From Mesostigma viride (lineage: Eukaryota; Streptophyta; Mesostigmatophyceae; Mesostigmatales; Mesostigmataceae), in NCBI GenBank assembly GCA_009746045.1, contig RPFO01001213.1, forward strand, positions 1 through 50,252: a stretch of DNA of 50,252 nucleotides. The letters run 5' to 3'. A model generated the notes under the pieces. That model was not told the DNA's origin. It saw only the letters and a program-made list of their open reading frames with translations, and did not search any database. Positions within the stretch are counted from its first letter, which is position 1. Each line of letters starts with the position of its first letter. Both the position numbers and the translations under genes were made by a program. Shown in pieces: positions 18,768 through 29,489 of the stretch.

Positions 18768-19182
18768 TATGTAACCATTGGAGTCACTGCCGCTAAGGCA
18801 GCCATGCCTAGAATGTTCGCCTAGCTGTGCCAACATCCCTAGTCACGTGCCGCCAACGCACGGTACACAACCAGCCATAGCCTTAGCCTAGTCATAGCCC
18901 AGCCATGCTACGCCCGTGCTATGGTCAGATTACTTGCCCACGCTATACTTGTTATGCCCCGCTTACATGGGTCTTATTGCACCCACAGTTTGCCGGATCG
19001 TTAGCCTGTCCTTTTTTTAGCTAGCCGCGCCCGATTGCAGCTGTGGCATGCCTTTGGCATGAAGGGGACTGGGGGTCTCTGCCCTTTCTCCTGTAGTGCA
19101 CACACAGGGATTACAAGCACTTCAGTGCTCCGTGACTCCCCAACGGGAGCACGTGTTTTATTAATTAATTAATTAATTAATC
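18768..19182 (+). mobile_element. 5'-truncated copy: 3' UTR, hairpin and TTAA tail only
   Basis: Reverse-complement partner of 16,805-17,220. It contains AGCAC-TTCA-GTGCT (19,117-19,129) and the terminal hairpin CTCCC-CAAC-GGGAG (19,136-19,149), then a (TTAA)n tail. It could be a separate truncated retro-insertion or the second arm of a 2.4-kb long-inverted-repeat element. Confidence 0.65.
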
Positions 19183-20590
19183 TCGAATGGTTTATCTAGT
19201 GCAAAATCCGAATATGGCTTGCATCACTCCCCGGAAAGGAAAACTTTTGCGGTTGGACTGTAGACCTGTCAGCTGGCCGGATGCCTTAGGATCCGGCGAG
19301 GGACGTCCGCCGAGGAGAGTCCTATAGTCAGCAAAAGTTGGTGCGAGAGGTCCCCAGTTCGATTCCGGCCTGGATTCATTTGCAGATCGCGAGCGTTTTC
19401 CGCGGACCGGCACTGAACGGAAATGGTTTTCAGCTTCGCGGCGTGCCAAATCAGAACACATAAAAAAATGCCCATGCACCTTTAGAAGATTGTTTGGCAT
19501 GAGAGCTAGCTGGCTATTTAATATGTGCTAAAGATGTTAGATAGCAACTGCAAGCAAATGTAGTGTGCAGCCATGTTTGCTACGAATCACTATTTGACTT
19601 GCCAACTAGTTGCTCTCTCTCAACACGCCCGGCGCCCCACCATTGGAATTAATTAATTAACCACCATAGGAATGTTGGTAGTTAATACTTTTGATGTATC
19701 AAAGAGACAACTCTTAATGTACTTCCATGCATGATGAAGTGTGCACATCAGCCACATGTATGGGTGGAGATGGCCAATTAGTTGGAGTTCAACCTTACCT
19801 CAGCTCGTACTGTTATTATTATGGGGTATGAACTTGTGAAAAAATATTATATGATGTTGGCTGCTGTCACATGTCACTGTGATGCGTCGTCATCTGTGGT
19901 GCGACTGAGGTTATACTTAATTGGCAATCATGTTCAGCATGCTCTATTTAAATTGCATTAAAAATTTCAGCTCTGTCCAGGAACTCATTTGCGCTGCCTG
20001 TGGTGCATTATATATCCAAATTTAGCACGAGAGTGACGCGTGACAGCAGAATCATATAACTAGTTGGTGTTCAATCAAGGTGCAACTTTGCAGCCATGCA
20101 GCCTGCAGATGTTGCAAGTAAAGTGTTTGCTTACTTCCAGGTTAATCTGAGCTCATTTGCATGGTTGGGTGCATTTAATGATCCATAAAATATGCTACAA
20201 ATGACCGTATTTGTGACGGTTGACAGCATAATTTCTTGCCATCCTATCTTTATTAGGAGTGCAACTTGGTACTTGAGCTGCATATGTTATATTTAATGCG
20301 TCTGCCCATTTCCAGGTCAAACCGTGTTGTTTGCACATGGAATTAATAACTATAAATAAAACTGGTAATTTTGGCATTTTTCATGCTTTTGGACGTCACC
20401 ATTCTGTGAGCACCAAGTGGCCAACCAAGGTGTGACTTGACACAGTCAATTTGGATACCACGGGGAAGCGCCAGCCACCAAGTTTGACCATCATCCGAAT
20501 ATTAGTGCAGCTAGGAGGAATAAGAATGTCTTTAATTTTGGCACTTTCAGACCGATGTGACATCATAGGCACACATGCACATGATTAAAT
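19183..20590. other. Tail-adjacent non-coding DNA with SINE-like copy 2
   Basis: 19,319-19,485 is the second copy of the tRNA-like repeat (B-box-like GTTCGATTCC at 19,358). The rest is AT-rich with another short AATTAATTAATTAA tract at 19,649, and has no recognisable coding content. Confidence 0.55.
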
Positions 20591-20594
20591 AATG

Positions 20595-20905
20595 CTAAGG
20601 CGGTGAGTCCACTCTGGTGTAGGGCCTGTAGTATAGGCGTACATGAACAAGGCCACGGCTAGGCCTGACTATTCTACACTACTACTGCTGTATTCCCCTC
20701 TAAGCTGGGGCGTCAGACTGGAGGTGCTGGGGCCGCGGGGCCTCGCTTGCCAGGGCTTGTGGCCGACGTAGATGGTCGCCCCCCGCTTCCAGTACACCAG
20801 CAGTTCCCCGCCGCGGTCTGCCGGAGATGGAGGTAGGTCGGCCATAGCTCCCGCCGGCCATAGCAGCCGGCCGCATGGGCCCGCCCGGGAGATATCATTC
20901 TTACA
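20595..20905 (-). pseudogene. LINE ORF1-like C-terminal fragment (C3)
   Basis: The minus strand reads RRELWPTYLHLRQTAAGN, then after a frameshift TIYVGHKPW. The downstream sequence (CAGCTTAGAGGGGAATACAG, AGTAGTGTAGAATAG) also follows the C5 and C7 stops. It is a short truncated copy of the second subfamily, with the first part of its 3' UTR. Confidence 0.65.
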
Positions 20906-21379
20906 TGGTCAGGCCGAGCCACGAGGTAGCCATGATGGCTGATCGACGGCGGAGCTCATAACTTTTACGTTTGGGCACCGAATTTGGCCGTGAATACGTA
21001 CTTCACAAAATTGCTTCGTCTTTCTAAGACGCACACGCTGATATAATTTTCCGAAGCTATTACGCAATATATGGCGAGCAAACGCTCCCCCGCGCAACGC
21101 CGCCTGGCTGGCGCCGGCTGCACTCGGCCCTGAAAATACGTCTGCAGCTACGGCTGCAGCTCCGCGCCCGGCCACCGGCCCAGAAGACAGTGGCGCCACT
21201 AGCCAAGCCCTAGTGCATGGTCGCCCAGCCCCCTTCCGGGCTCGCCTCGCCCGCAGCGTCGCCTGAACCCAAGCGCAGTCGCCCTGCCGAGCCGAACTGC
21301 ATGGAAAGAGTTCGACTTTGACGCCAGGCAGCCCAGCTTAATTTTTTGACAAGCTCAACCACGACAAGATCCTGAGCTA
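20906..21379. other. GC-rich non-coding interval
   Basis: Lies between two element fragments. I see no domain and no strong splice signals. The minus-strand open frame of 96 codons looks incidental, although its centre (GPSAAGASQAALRGGAFARH) is GC-rich and could be element-derived. Confidence 0.4.
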
Positions 21380-22317
21380 CGTGTCCTCTACCACGACCGC
21401 CATCACCACCAAGCTCCAGGAGCTGGAAGACACGCGCCGCGAGGCCGCTGACCGCGACCGTCGCCGCTGCCGGGTCATCCTCACTGAGGCGCTTCGACAT
21501 GCTGCCGGAGGAGACCCCAGACTCTCTTCTCGACGAGCTGAAGAAACAGCTCTTGGCGTGCATGCAGCTGCCAGGTGCGATACTGCAGGGCGCCTACCGC
21601 CTGCCCCATCCACGGGCCAAGGCTGGGCCCCCTCCAGTGGTCCTCACCTTCAGCGACATCACAGCCCGAGTTCGGTTCCTCTCTCGCCGCAAGAAGCTGG
21701 TGAACACCTCCTGATCGCTTGACGACGACCTGACGCCAGCCCAGCAGCAGCAACGCCGCGATCAGTGGCCCGACTACATCCGCCACAAGACCAACCCCGA
21801 GAAGCCCCAAGTGTACTGGCGGGGCGGGGACCTCTATGTCAAACTTGTCAACAAGAAACTGTGGAAGCCCCCCCGGGCTTCCCGGCCCGGGATAGAGCTG
21901 CCACTCCAGCTAGTTGTCTAGATGGGGGCAATCGATGATGGGATAGCTTAGGCATTACAGCACTTGAAACAATATTAGCGCACAACGTCAGTTATAGTAC
22001 CTTCAATTAGCTCTGGCACCTTGTGGCCATCAGCTTGCGCCTTAATTAGCCGACGTCTTGAGCCCACCTCACATTTGTAGCATATGTAAGCTATGCGTCA
22101 GCCTACCTATGGTATTGCACTGCATGTTGTATTGGCACCCACAGTGTTGCGCCCCGGCACCATGCCGTGGAGAGAGCGCTCTGTGGCCTGCCCACCTGCG
22201 GCAGTGAGAGAAGCTAGGGCGCCCTCCCTCCTTCTCACTGTGTATATAGGGTTGAAGGTTCCTTTACTCTGTATTGGCACCCACGTGACGCAGTCACGTG
22301 CTTATTAATTAATTAAT
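21380..22317 (+). mobile_element. ORF1-like element C4 with 3' hairpin and TTAA tail
   Basis: Fragments in changing frames read TTKLQELEDTRREAADRDRR, LPEETPDSLLDELKKQLLAC, PPVVLTFSDITARVRFLSRR, SLDDDLTPAQQQQRRDQWP and YIRHKTNPEKPQVYWRGGDL, colinear with copy C2 but clearly diverged. The frame ends near 21,921. About 360 bases of 3' sequence follow, then a perfect hairpin CACGTGAC-GCA-GTCACGTG (22,282-22,300) and a TTATTAATTAATTAATT tail (to 22,317). It is damaged and non-autonomous. Confidence 0.7.
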
Positions 22318-22329
22318 TACGTGTTCTGG

Positions 22330-24031
22330 GGATCGCACGGCTCGCTTACTGAACTGTGCAAGCAGCTCTTTCACCAGGGTCGCCTCGTCGATGCCTTCCA
22401 TTCCAGGCGCCCATACGACTACTGACATATTGATCCTCACCGCCCCATGCCCAAGCAAGACTGCAGCTATACGCCCTTTTTCTTCCTCCGGCCTCCTTGG
22501 ACCGCGCTCCCTCGAGGAGCTCTGGCCCCCCAAGCCCCTCACCACCACCTTGACCGAATCCTCCATGATTCCGCTCACAGTCAGTCCTTAACACGAAGGA
22601 GGCTCTCGAGCAGCACGTGGCCCCCATCGCTGCAGATGTGGCGGCCATCGGGCGGCTCGCTGACTGTCGAGCTCCCCCTCCTCTCCACCATCTCCACCGC
22701 CACCTCCCGTCCGATCCTCCACTGCCACCACCCCCTCCTCCGCCGCCATCAGGCCGCCCAGCTCCACGACATCGACCAGTGCCTCCAAGGAACAACGGCC
22801 ATCCCCATCGAGGTCCTGCAAAACACCGTAGCTAGGCCTCACGTACCGCCCTGGCGGTACGTAAAAGGACATTGCCGCCAAGCCAGCCCTCGCTCAGTGG
22901 CCCGGCTGGCGATGCTCCGCCTCCCACCCAGACCGGCTGCCAGGCGGACATGCTTAAGTATTATAAGCAACACACCACCTCCACCACCTCCGCCGTTGCA
23001 GCACATCTCCAGCAGCAGAAGCTCGACCTCCGCGAGGAGGCCGAGCTCGCCAAGCGCAGCCTTAACGCCATATACTCCAGAACTTGGACGTGGAGGAAGG
23101 TGATAATTCCGAGAAGCTTGCACGTGCGTTTGAGAGCAAAGTCCTTGATCGCATGGATGGGCCTTCTTGGTGAGATTACGCTGGTCGCCCACCGCCTTCC
23201 CCGCGTGCGGGGTAAGGCAGGGGCGCCCCCGCTTCTTCTCATCTTAATTAAGAGCCCATCGGACAAGATTTCCGGTTTCTCAGACGCCCGGCAAGCGGCT
23301 CGGGAACACTCCGGCCTCACCGTGTGACGACGACTAATTGACCCCCGCCGGTGCAGCAACAACGGCGACGAGAGCTATGGCCGACCTACCTCCAGCTCCG
23401 GCAGACCAAGGCGGGACAGCCGGTGTACTGGAAGGGGGCAGCCGTCTACGTCGGCCACAAGCGGCCCCTGGCACGCAACCCCAGCGACCACGTACCGCGG
23501 CCCCAGCGACTCCAGACGCCCCAGCTTAGTAGGGGAATACAGCAGTAGTAGTGTAGAATAGTTAGACAGTGGCCTTGTACATGCACGCCTCCTACAGGCA
23601 CTCTACCAGCTGACTCATGAACATGAAATATTAGTCATGTACATGTGTGCCCATGACGCGCCACACACCAGATGATGCCTAGCTTTATTATTTAGTTATA
23701 TGCTGTGACTATACGCACTGAGAGAGCTACTCTCTGCTGAGAAGCGGCATATGCCCTTAGTAGCTTTTGCATATAGCCATGCTGATCTTCCCGGGCCCCA
23801 TGCATGACAGGCTCCCCTTGGGTTGAGCTTGAGACTCTGGGGGTGCAGGTGCCCTTGGTGCACCTAGAGCAAGTGTCGTTTATATACATTCCCACCAGGC
23901 TCGCAGGACTGAGTAGCTTAGAATGTATTAAAAGCCATTAATCGGCCCCTTCTCTGGGATATGTGCTACATATACTCCCAACGGAGTTATGTTCCTAATT
24001 AATTAATTAATTAATTAATTAATTAATTAAT
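22330..24031 (+). mobile_element. ORF1-like element C5 with hairpin and long TTAA tail
   Basis: The N-terminal part is low-complexity P/H/S-rich (NTKEALEQHVAPIAADVAAI in one frame). A coil follows (HLQQQKLDLREEAELAKRSL), then the ORF1 core in shifted frames (APPLLLILIKSPSDKISGF, QQRRRELWPTYLQLRQTKAG, QPVYWKGAAVYVGHK). After the stop near 23,530 come about 440 bases of 3' sequence, the hairpin ACTCC-CAAC-GGAGT (23,974-23,987) and an (AATT)n tail of 35 bases. Multiple frameshifts make it inactive. The upstream boundary at 22,330 is a guess. Confidence 0.6.
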
Positions 24032-24262
24032 AGCTCCCGTCGCCGTTGTTGCTGCGCCAGGGTCAAGTCGTCGTCCAAGGTGAGGCCGGGAGTCTTCTCG
24101 AGCCGCTTGCGGCGTCTGAGAAACGACTGAATCTTGTCCGATGGGCTCTTGAAGATGAGGAGAAGCGGGGGCGCCCCTGCCTTACCCCGCGCGCGGGGAA
24201 GGCGGTGGGCGACCAGCTTGATCTCACCAAGATGAGGCCCATGCGATCAAGGACTAGTACTA
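24032..24262 (-). pseudogene. ORF1-like fragment C6, abutting the C5 tail
   Basis: The minus strand reads the core in pieces (FLRRRKRLEKTPGLTLDDDL, then QQQRRREL) and joins directly to the C5 TTAA tail at GGGAGCTATTAATT. It appears to be an opposite-orientation fragment inserted at the TTAA tract. No UTR is present. Confidence 0.6.
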
Positions 24263-24599
24263 TATGGTTGGGGCATGATGTTATTCAGACTCAAGATTAA
24301 TTTGTCTTTATAAGGCGGTTATGCCTCGCATTACGGACTAGATTAGGCAGCGTAGGATAGCATTCGTAGAAGGACATCATGCTCGCACCAGCCAGGTACT
24401 GACACCGACCTCGGTCTGCCCGGCCCCCAGCGGCTTGGCCAGCCAGGGCGGCGCATATCCTGACCTGGCCTGGCCCCATTGAAGGACATTCCTAGAAAGA
24501 TTGGTGAACCTGCCATGAACTATACACAGCAGTTGCTGGCCGACCTAGTGGTCCCAGCCCAGTTTACACACCGCATTTCCTCCCTCGCTCTTTTGCTAA

Positions 24600-25530
24600 A
24601 TTGGACCGCTATATGCAGAACAACGTCATCGTCAAGCACTTCGACATGGAGGAAAGTGAGAATTCCGAGAAGCTTGCACGTGCGTTTGAGAGAGAAATTC
24701 TTGCATGGTCGCATGGGCCTTACTGGTGAGATCGAGCTGGTCGCCCATGCACCGCCTTCCCCGCGGGTGGGGCAGGGGCGCCCCCGCTCCTCCTCACCTT
24801 TAAGAACCCGGCGGACAAGATTTCTTTTCTCAGACGCCGCAAGCGGCTCGAGAAGACTCACTTCACCCTTGACGACGACTTGACCCAGGCGCAGCAACAA
24901 CGGCGACGGGAGCTATAGCTATGGCCGACCTACCTCCAGCTCCGGCAGACCAAGGCGGGGCAGCCGGTGTACTGGAAGGGAGCGGCCATCTACGTCGGCC
25001 ACAAGCCCTGGCATGCGACCCCCGCCGGCCCCAGCGACTCCAGACGCCCCAGCTTAGGGGAATACAGCAGTCAGTAGTGTAGAATAGATAGACCGTGGCC
25101 ATGTACATGTACGCCTCCTACAGGCACTATAGATACCAGCTGACTCACGAGCATTATTTAGCCATGTACATGTGTGCCTATGATGTGCCATGCACTCAAG
25201 ATGATGCCTAGCTTTATCTAGTTATGCTGTGCCCATGCAGAGAGCTGCTCTCTGCTGAGATGCCACGCTCTAGATAGCTCTTGTATAGCCATGCATGCTG
25301 ATCTTCCCCCCCCATGACAGGCTCCCCTTCGTTGGGTGTTGCTTGAGACTCTGGGGGGTGTAGGTCCCTTGCCTGGTGCACCTAGAGCAAGTGTCGTTTA
25401 CATTCCCACCGTTGCAGGAAGTAGCTTAGAATGTATTAAAAGCCATATGCCCAGGCTTCTCTGGGCCGGATATGTGCTACATATAAGTACTCCCAACGGA
25501 GTTATGTTCCTAATGAATTGATTAATTAAT
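24600..25530 (+). mobile_element. ORF1-like element C7 with hairpin and short TTAA tail
   Basis: Very similar to C5. The pieces read FDMEESENSEKLARAFEREI, PLLLTFKNPADKISFLRRRK, THFTLDDDLTQAQQQRRREL, WPTYLQLRQTKAGQPVYWKG and AAIYVGHKPW, with frameshifts between. The stop near 25,055 is followed by the same 3' sequence as C5 and C3, the hairpin ACTCC-CAAC-GGAGT (25,489-25,502) and a short GAATTGATTAATTAAT tail. Confidence 0.65.
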
Positions 25531-25679
25531 GCAGAACAAGAAGAGGTGGCATCTGGACCATTGTCCAGGCGCGCCAGTCCCCACCCCCCAGTCCAGGAAG
25601 GCGCTTTGCTGAGTAGAGTCGTTAGGATTTTTCTAGATTAGCTTAGAGTTAGCTTAGTTAGGTTTCGCGGCTTCGCTCA

Positions 25680-25871
25680 CCTCCATCCATCAAGCAAGGG
25701 AATACGAGCTACATGATCTCCCAACGGAGTCATGGTAAAATTTGATTTAATTTTAATGATGCAGACGAAATTTGTCTGTTTGTTTTCAACTTTTGCGTAA
25801 GTACTTATTTTTCTAATGAGATTAGCATAGAACTCCATGGCACGCCTATGCGCATGACACATGAGTACTTA
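25680..25871 (+). repeat. Third hairpin-type 3' end plus dispersed ~110-bp repeat
   Basis: CTCC-CAAC-GGAG at 25,718-25,729 is followed by an AT-rich tail, resembling the ORF1-element 3' ends without any coding part. Immediately after, 25,757-25,871 (GATGCAGACGA...TTTTTCTAATGAGATTAGC...GCGCATGACAC) recurs at 30,713-30,812 with about 85 per cent identity by eye. Confidence 0.5.
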
Positions 25872-26614
25872 TTTATGTACACAGCAGTAAACATGTCCCA
25901 TGCCATGGCACCCGTTGAAACAAGTGTCCGCAGGCCTGCCCCTTTCCACTACGAAACAAGTGCGCCAGATCGATGACATGGGCGAACTGAAGGTTGTTGA
26001 CTACAGTCAGATGCACTGCAAACTTAACTGATGCTGGCATTGGCGGCCAAGAGAAAGTTTTTGGTCACCTGAGAAAAAATGGAACAAGGCAGCCGGTCCA
26101 AATAACTCTTGGCCTCAACCTTGTGGTAACCATGGCACCACCTTCTGGAACATTGGCCAAAATAAGCAACTTTGGCTGTGAAGGCAACAAGCCGCAAAAC
26201 TTGAACTCTGCCCCAACATCTTACTACATAGTAAAAGATGTGCGCAACTTCCCTCGCCTGACGAGAAGCATGCCAATCCTCTGCCAGAGAGGGTGGAGGT
26301 GCCTACTCCACCTCAGCAAAATAATGCAGGGCCGACGCAACATCAAACACACCATTCCATCCACGACATATGAAGGGAGATGAATGGAAGGACGCCAACA
26401 GAGCTGCGGAGTCGGCTGACAGGCTGATAATGGACCCAGTGAAGGAAACCGTGACAGCCATGGCAGAACCACGATAACCTTGCACCGTTCAAGGTCACAC
26501 ACCCGGCTCACAAGAGGGCACCCCCATTCCTCCCATATTTCCCCCCTCAATCCCGGGCCGGCTTCCACGCCTCTCCCCCGCCCATCCCCATCCCTCATCC
26601 GTGCGGTGGTCTAT
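25872..26614. other. Intergenic interval upstream of (plus) / downstream of (minus) the GC-rich gene
   Basis: Mixed composition. The only open frame is short (25,994-26,383, plus) with no recognisable motif. From about 26,480 the sequence becomes C-rich and belongs to the 3' flank of the minus-strand gene. Confidence 0.4.
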
Positions 26615-28138
26615 CTAATCATCACTCGCAAAGTGGTCCGGCGGCGTCTGATACCCCGTGCTCATGCTCGAGTGCGACACCGCGCGCGGCATGACACCGC
26701 CCACGCCCACGCCCGCCACAGGGGCCTCCTCCACCGCCAGCTTGTGGCCGACCCCATGCTCCAAGAGCGGCGACTCGAGCGGCTCCCTCAGCCCCGACCG
26801 CTTCTTGGTTGGGCTCGCGCCCACCGCAATCGTGGGCAAGTGCAGCAGTGCGTCCGTGAGGCCCACTGCCGTGCCAGCCACGCTCCCTGCCAGGGTGTAC
26901 GCGGCGCGCGTCCAACCCACAGCTGTCTCCGTCAAGCACTCGTGCACGCCGCGCACACTGGAGAAGAGGAGCGCGGGGAGGAAGGCCAGCCCCTTGATCA
27001 CGTTGCCGCCGCCACCACCGCCGCTAATGCTGCTACCCGCGTCATCATCCTCCGCCCCATCCTGCGGCTGCCCCCCCGCCGCCACCCCCTCTTGCTCCTC
27101 GATCCACTCGCTCAGTCGCGCGGCCGACGCGGCGTAGTCGCGCTGGTATTCGGCCGTGTCCATGGGCCCCCCTGCGAGTGCGATGGTGGCACCCAGCGCA
27201 TCGCCGACGAGGGGGTCCGCCCCCTGCATGGGCGCTGCATACACCTGCGCCTCCTTCACCAGCTCGGCGGCCGACGGTGGCATCGTGCCGCCCTCCCCCG
27301 TCTGCTCGCGTGTCCACCCGCGCAGCCGCTCGCTCGAATCGCAGTAGTCGCGCAGGTAGCCCGCGGCGTCCATGGGGCCGGGGGCGCCGCCGAACTTTGC
27401 GAACGCGGTGTCGGACGCAGAGTCTTGCAACAGGGCGCGCAGGGGGCTGGAGACGGCGGGGGACTTGGCGTAGGGAGAGGCGCCCCGGATGGCAGCCAGC
27501 CCTTCCTTGGCCTCTTGCGCGCCGCCGCCCGCCGCGGGGTCCGGCGCCACCAGGCTGCCCAAGGGGATCCCGGTCTTCAGCACACGCGACACGGGGGAGG
27601 ACAGGCCCTCGCTGGTCATGGTGCCGTTGCTCGGATGGTTGACAGGTGGCGGGCTGCCGACCACAGGGCTGCCCGCCGGCGCGCCCCACTCCGAGGACTC
27701 ATGCATACCATGGCTAGGGTGCACGGCGTCCCTGGGTGGGGATGTCAAGCCAGGCGCCGCGCCGGTCTCCCGCTCCTGCCGCGGGGCCTTGGCCTTGGAT
27801 GGGCTGAGCCGTGCCGCGGGCGCGGGGGCGCTGGGTGCCTGCATCTGCAACACGCCGTGGCCAGGGGATCGCCCCGCCTTCTTGGGGAAAGCGGCCGCGT
27901 CGGGCTTGGTGGGCAGGAAGGTGGGCGCGTCTGCACGCAGGGGGGAGCGGGGGGCCATGCTGGTGGTACTGGCGACTGCACGGGAGGCCCCGTTGTGGGG
28001 GTGGAGCGCCGCGTGGGGCAGGGGCCCATGCCACAGGGACTCCATCCCGTCCACAATCTCCTCCTCGTGGCCGCGGCCCACGGTGGGCGACGCCTGCGCG
28101 CGCCGGTGATACGGGAAGCCGTTCACGGGGCACCCCCG
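26615..28138 (-). CDS. Alanine/proline-rich protein, large 3' exon, unknown function
   Basis: A single long minus-strand frame with marked GC-rich coding composition ends at a TGA at 26,615. Composition changes at about 28,100-28,140, where a splice acceptor is likely (CGCGCGCAG|GCG near 28,097). The frame stays open to 28,351, but that part looks intronic. The order is a low-complexity P/S/A/H-rich region, two copies of a roughly 26-residue repeat (GPMDAAGYLRDYCDSSERLR and GPMDTAEYQRDYAASAARLS, each followed by GW/EW and EEQ-type ends) about 75 residues apart, an acidic/glycine patch, and a mildly hydrophobic segment (NVIKGLAFLPALLF). The frame ends with PDHFASDD. Family not recognised. The whole frame is intact, unlike the elements around it. 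Confidence 0.65.
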   Translation of the reverse strand, partial: RGCPVNGFPYHRRAQASPTVGRGHEEEIVDGMESLWHGPLPHAALHPHNGASRAVASTTSMAPRSPLRADAPTFLPTKPDAAAFPKKAGRSPGHGVLQMQAPSAPAPAARLSPSKAKAPRQERETGAAPGLTSPPRDAVHPSHGMHESSEWGAPAGSPVVGSPPPVNHPSNGTMTSEGLSSPVSRVLKTGIPLGSLVAPDPAAGGGAQEAKEGLAAIRGASPYAKSPAVSSPLRALLQDSASDTAFAKFGGAPGPMDAAGYLRDYCDSSERLRGWTREQTGEGGTMPPSAAELVKEAQVYAAPMQGADPLVGDALGATIALAGGPMDTAEYQRDYAASAARLSEWIEEQEGVAAGGQPQDGAEDDDAGSSISGGGGGGNVIKGLAFLPALLFSSVRGVHECLTETAVGWTRAAYTLAGSVAGTAVGLTDALLHLPTIAVGASPTKKRSGLREPLESPLLEHGVGHKLAVEEAPVAGVGVGGVMPRAVSHSSMSTGYQTPPDHFASDD

Positions 28139-29236
28139 GATGCATACATAACCGGTGGGAACAAACAACACATGATGAGAAGCATTTAATGCGTCACGGC
28201 AGGAGGCGAGAGGCGTGGCACATTTGGGGCAGGGTGAATTGAAGAACAAGCATGCGTTCATTGACATCTTGGGTGCTGCCAGCAACGCAGCGAAGCATGG
28301 TTGACCTGCCATGCCAATGCAGGGCACAGACCACCACCACCCTAACCACATTGCCCCTTCCCCCTAACCGCATAACACGCTCCCTTCTTTCTACATGTTC
28401 CCAACACGGATTCATCGCTGTTGATGAGTATCGGTTGCCAAGAATACAGACCGCACGAACCATATGCATGCATCCGTCCATCCCACACTATGGGCACTAA
28501 AGCGGTTGCCAGCAACACAGTGGGCCAACAAAAACAGTGGGTGGCACACCTGCGCATGCTTGTTTGGCCAAGGCGACCGGCTCTCAGCCACGGCCACATC
28601 ACCTACACGCCACCGACATGATATCGATTTATGGAAACTGAATATTTACTTAATTACGCGTCACCGAATGGAGATGGATGGCAGGAACACAAGTCAAGAC
28701 GTTCCATGCTGTCAACCCATGTCGATCAAATGTGTTTCTTGGTAAACAGGATGCAACACAAGGCAGCACACAGGAGAAATACTAATAAAACAGGAAGCGT
28801 CTCCCCCCCCTCAAACTATTAAATGTTAAAGAATTACTTTAAATATACCGTTTCACCGCTAGCTCCAGAATGCAATTTGAACAACGAAATGGACAGTAGC
28901 AGTGAGGCAACAGCAAATAACCCTCCCACACTGGCGCTGATGTGTAGCAAAAAAAAGCCCGAAACTTCGCTACAACAGCCATCAATTATTTGATGGACCT
29001 GATCATGCCGTATTTGGCACTGGCAAGGCTGGGGAACATGGCGTGGCCTTTTTTGTAAGCAAAGACCTGGACCAAACTGGTCCACAAGCGGCATAATGAC
29101 AGCCTTCTTAGCCTTAGGACACTGACCATAGAACTATGAGCATAATTTGACCAGACATCCATAATATCCGAAAAATAACACACGCCGTCTGCCGCTTACG
29201 CAAGCGGGAAAAGCGTAGCGAGCATTAATTGCCTAC
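28139..29236. other. Probable upstream intron/flank of the minus-strand gene
   Basis: AT-richer than the exon. A possible second exon begins at 29,124 on the minus strand (after GGTCAG), reading CPKAKKAVIMPLVDQFGPG, but its end is unclear. Nothing else convincing is visible. Confidence 0.35.
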
Positions 29237-29296
29237 CTGTCCGTCTGGGCCGATGACAGAAGCCGACTTGGGTTTCGCTTTCTTGCTCTTGCCCAT
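29237..29296 (-). CDS. Candidate first exon, lysine-rich N-terminus
   Basis: A minus-strand ATG at 29,296 in the context AGCAATGGGC begins MGKSKKAKPKSASVIGPDGQ, exactly 20 codons, ending at a donor-like GTAGGC (29,231-29,236). A CAG acceptor at 29,125 would give a 112-base intron in phase 0. It may be the start of the gene whose large exon lies at 26,615-28,138, or belong to a different gene. Confidence 0.35.
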
Positions 29297-29443
29297 TGCT
29301 ATCTTACGAATCTCCCGAGCTGAACGAACTCCAGACAGAACACGAAATTACGGAAACAGGGTATAGAACAAGTCATGCTGCTTATCGTCACTGCAGTCGC
29401 TGGATGAACAAGGCGCAGCTCACTTTTATCAACCCAATTTACA

Positions 29444-29489
29444 GCCATCTCAATGCACCCAACTGTTGCGAATTTCACCTGGTGATCCT
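29444..29489 (-). CDS. Candidate small exon
   Basis: On the minus strand TTTTGCAG is followed by a short open segment reading DHQVKFATVGCIEMA and then GTAAAT. The composition looks coding and both splice signals are acceptable, but it is too short to be sure. It would lie upstream of the lysine-rich ATG, so it either belongs to another gene or argues against that ATG being a start. Confidence 0.25.

Noticed and set aside
26480-28189. Plus-strand frame of 569 codons antisense to the GC-rich gene
   Set aside because: Arginine/histidine-rich shadow of high-GC coding DNA; the minus frame has better composition and shows internal protein repeats.
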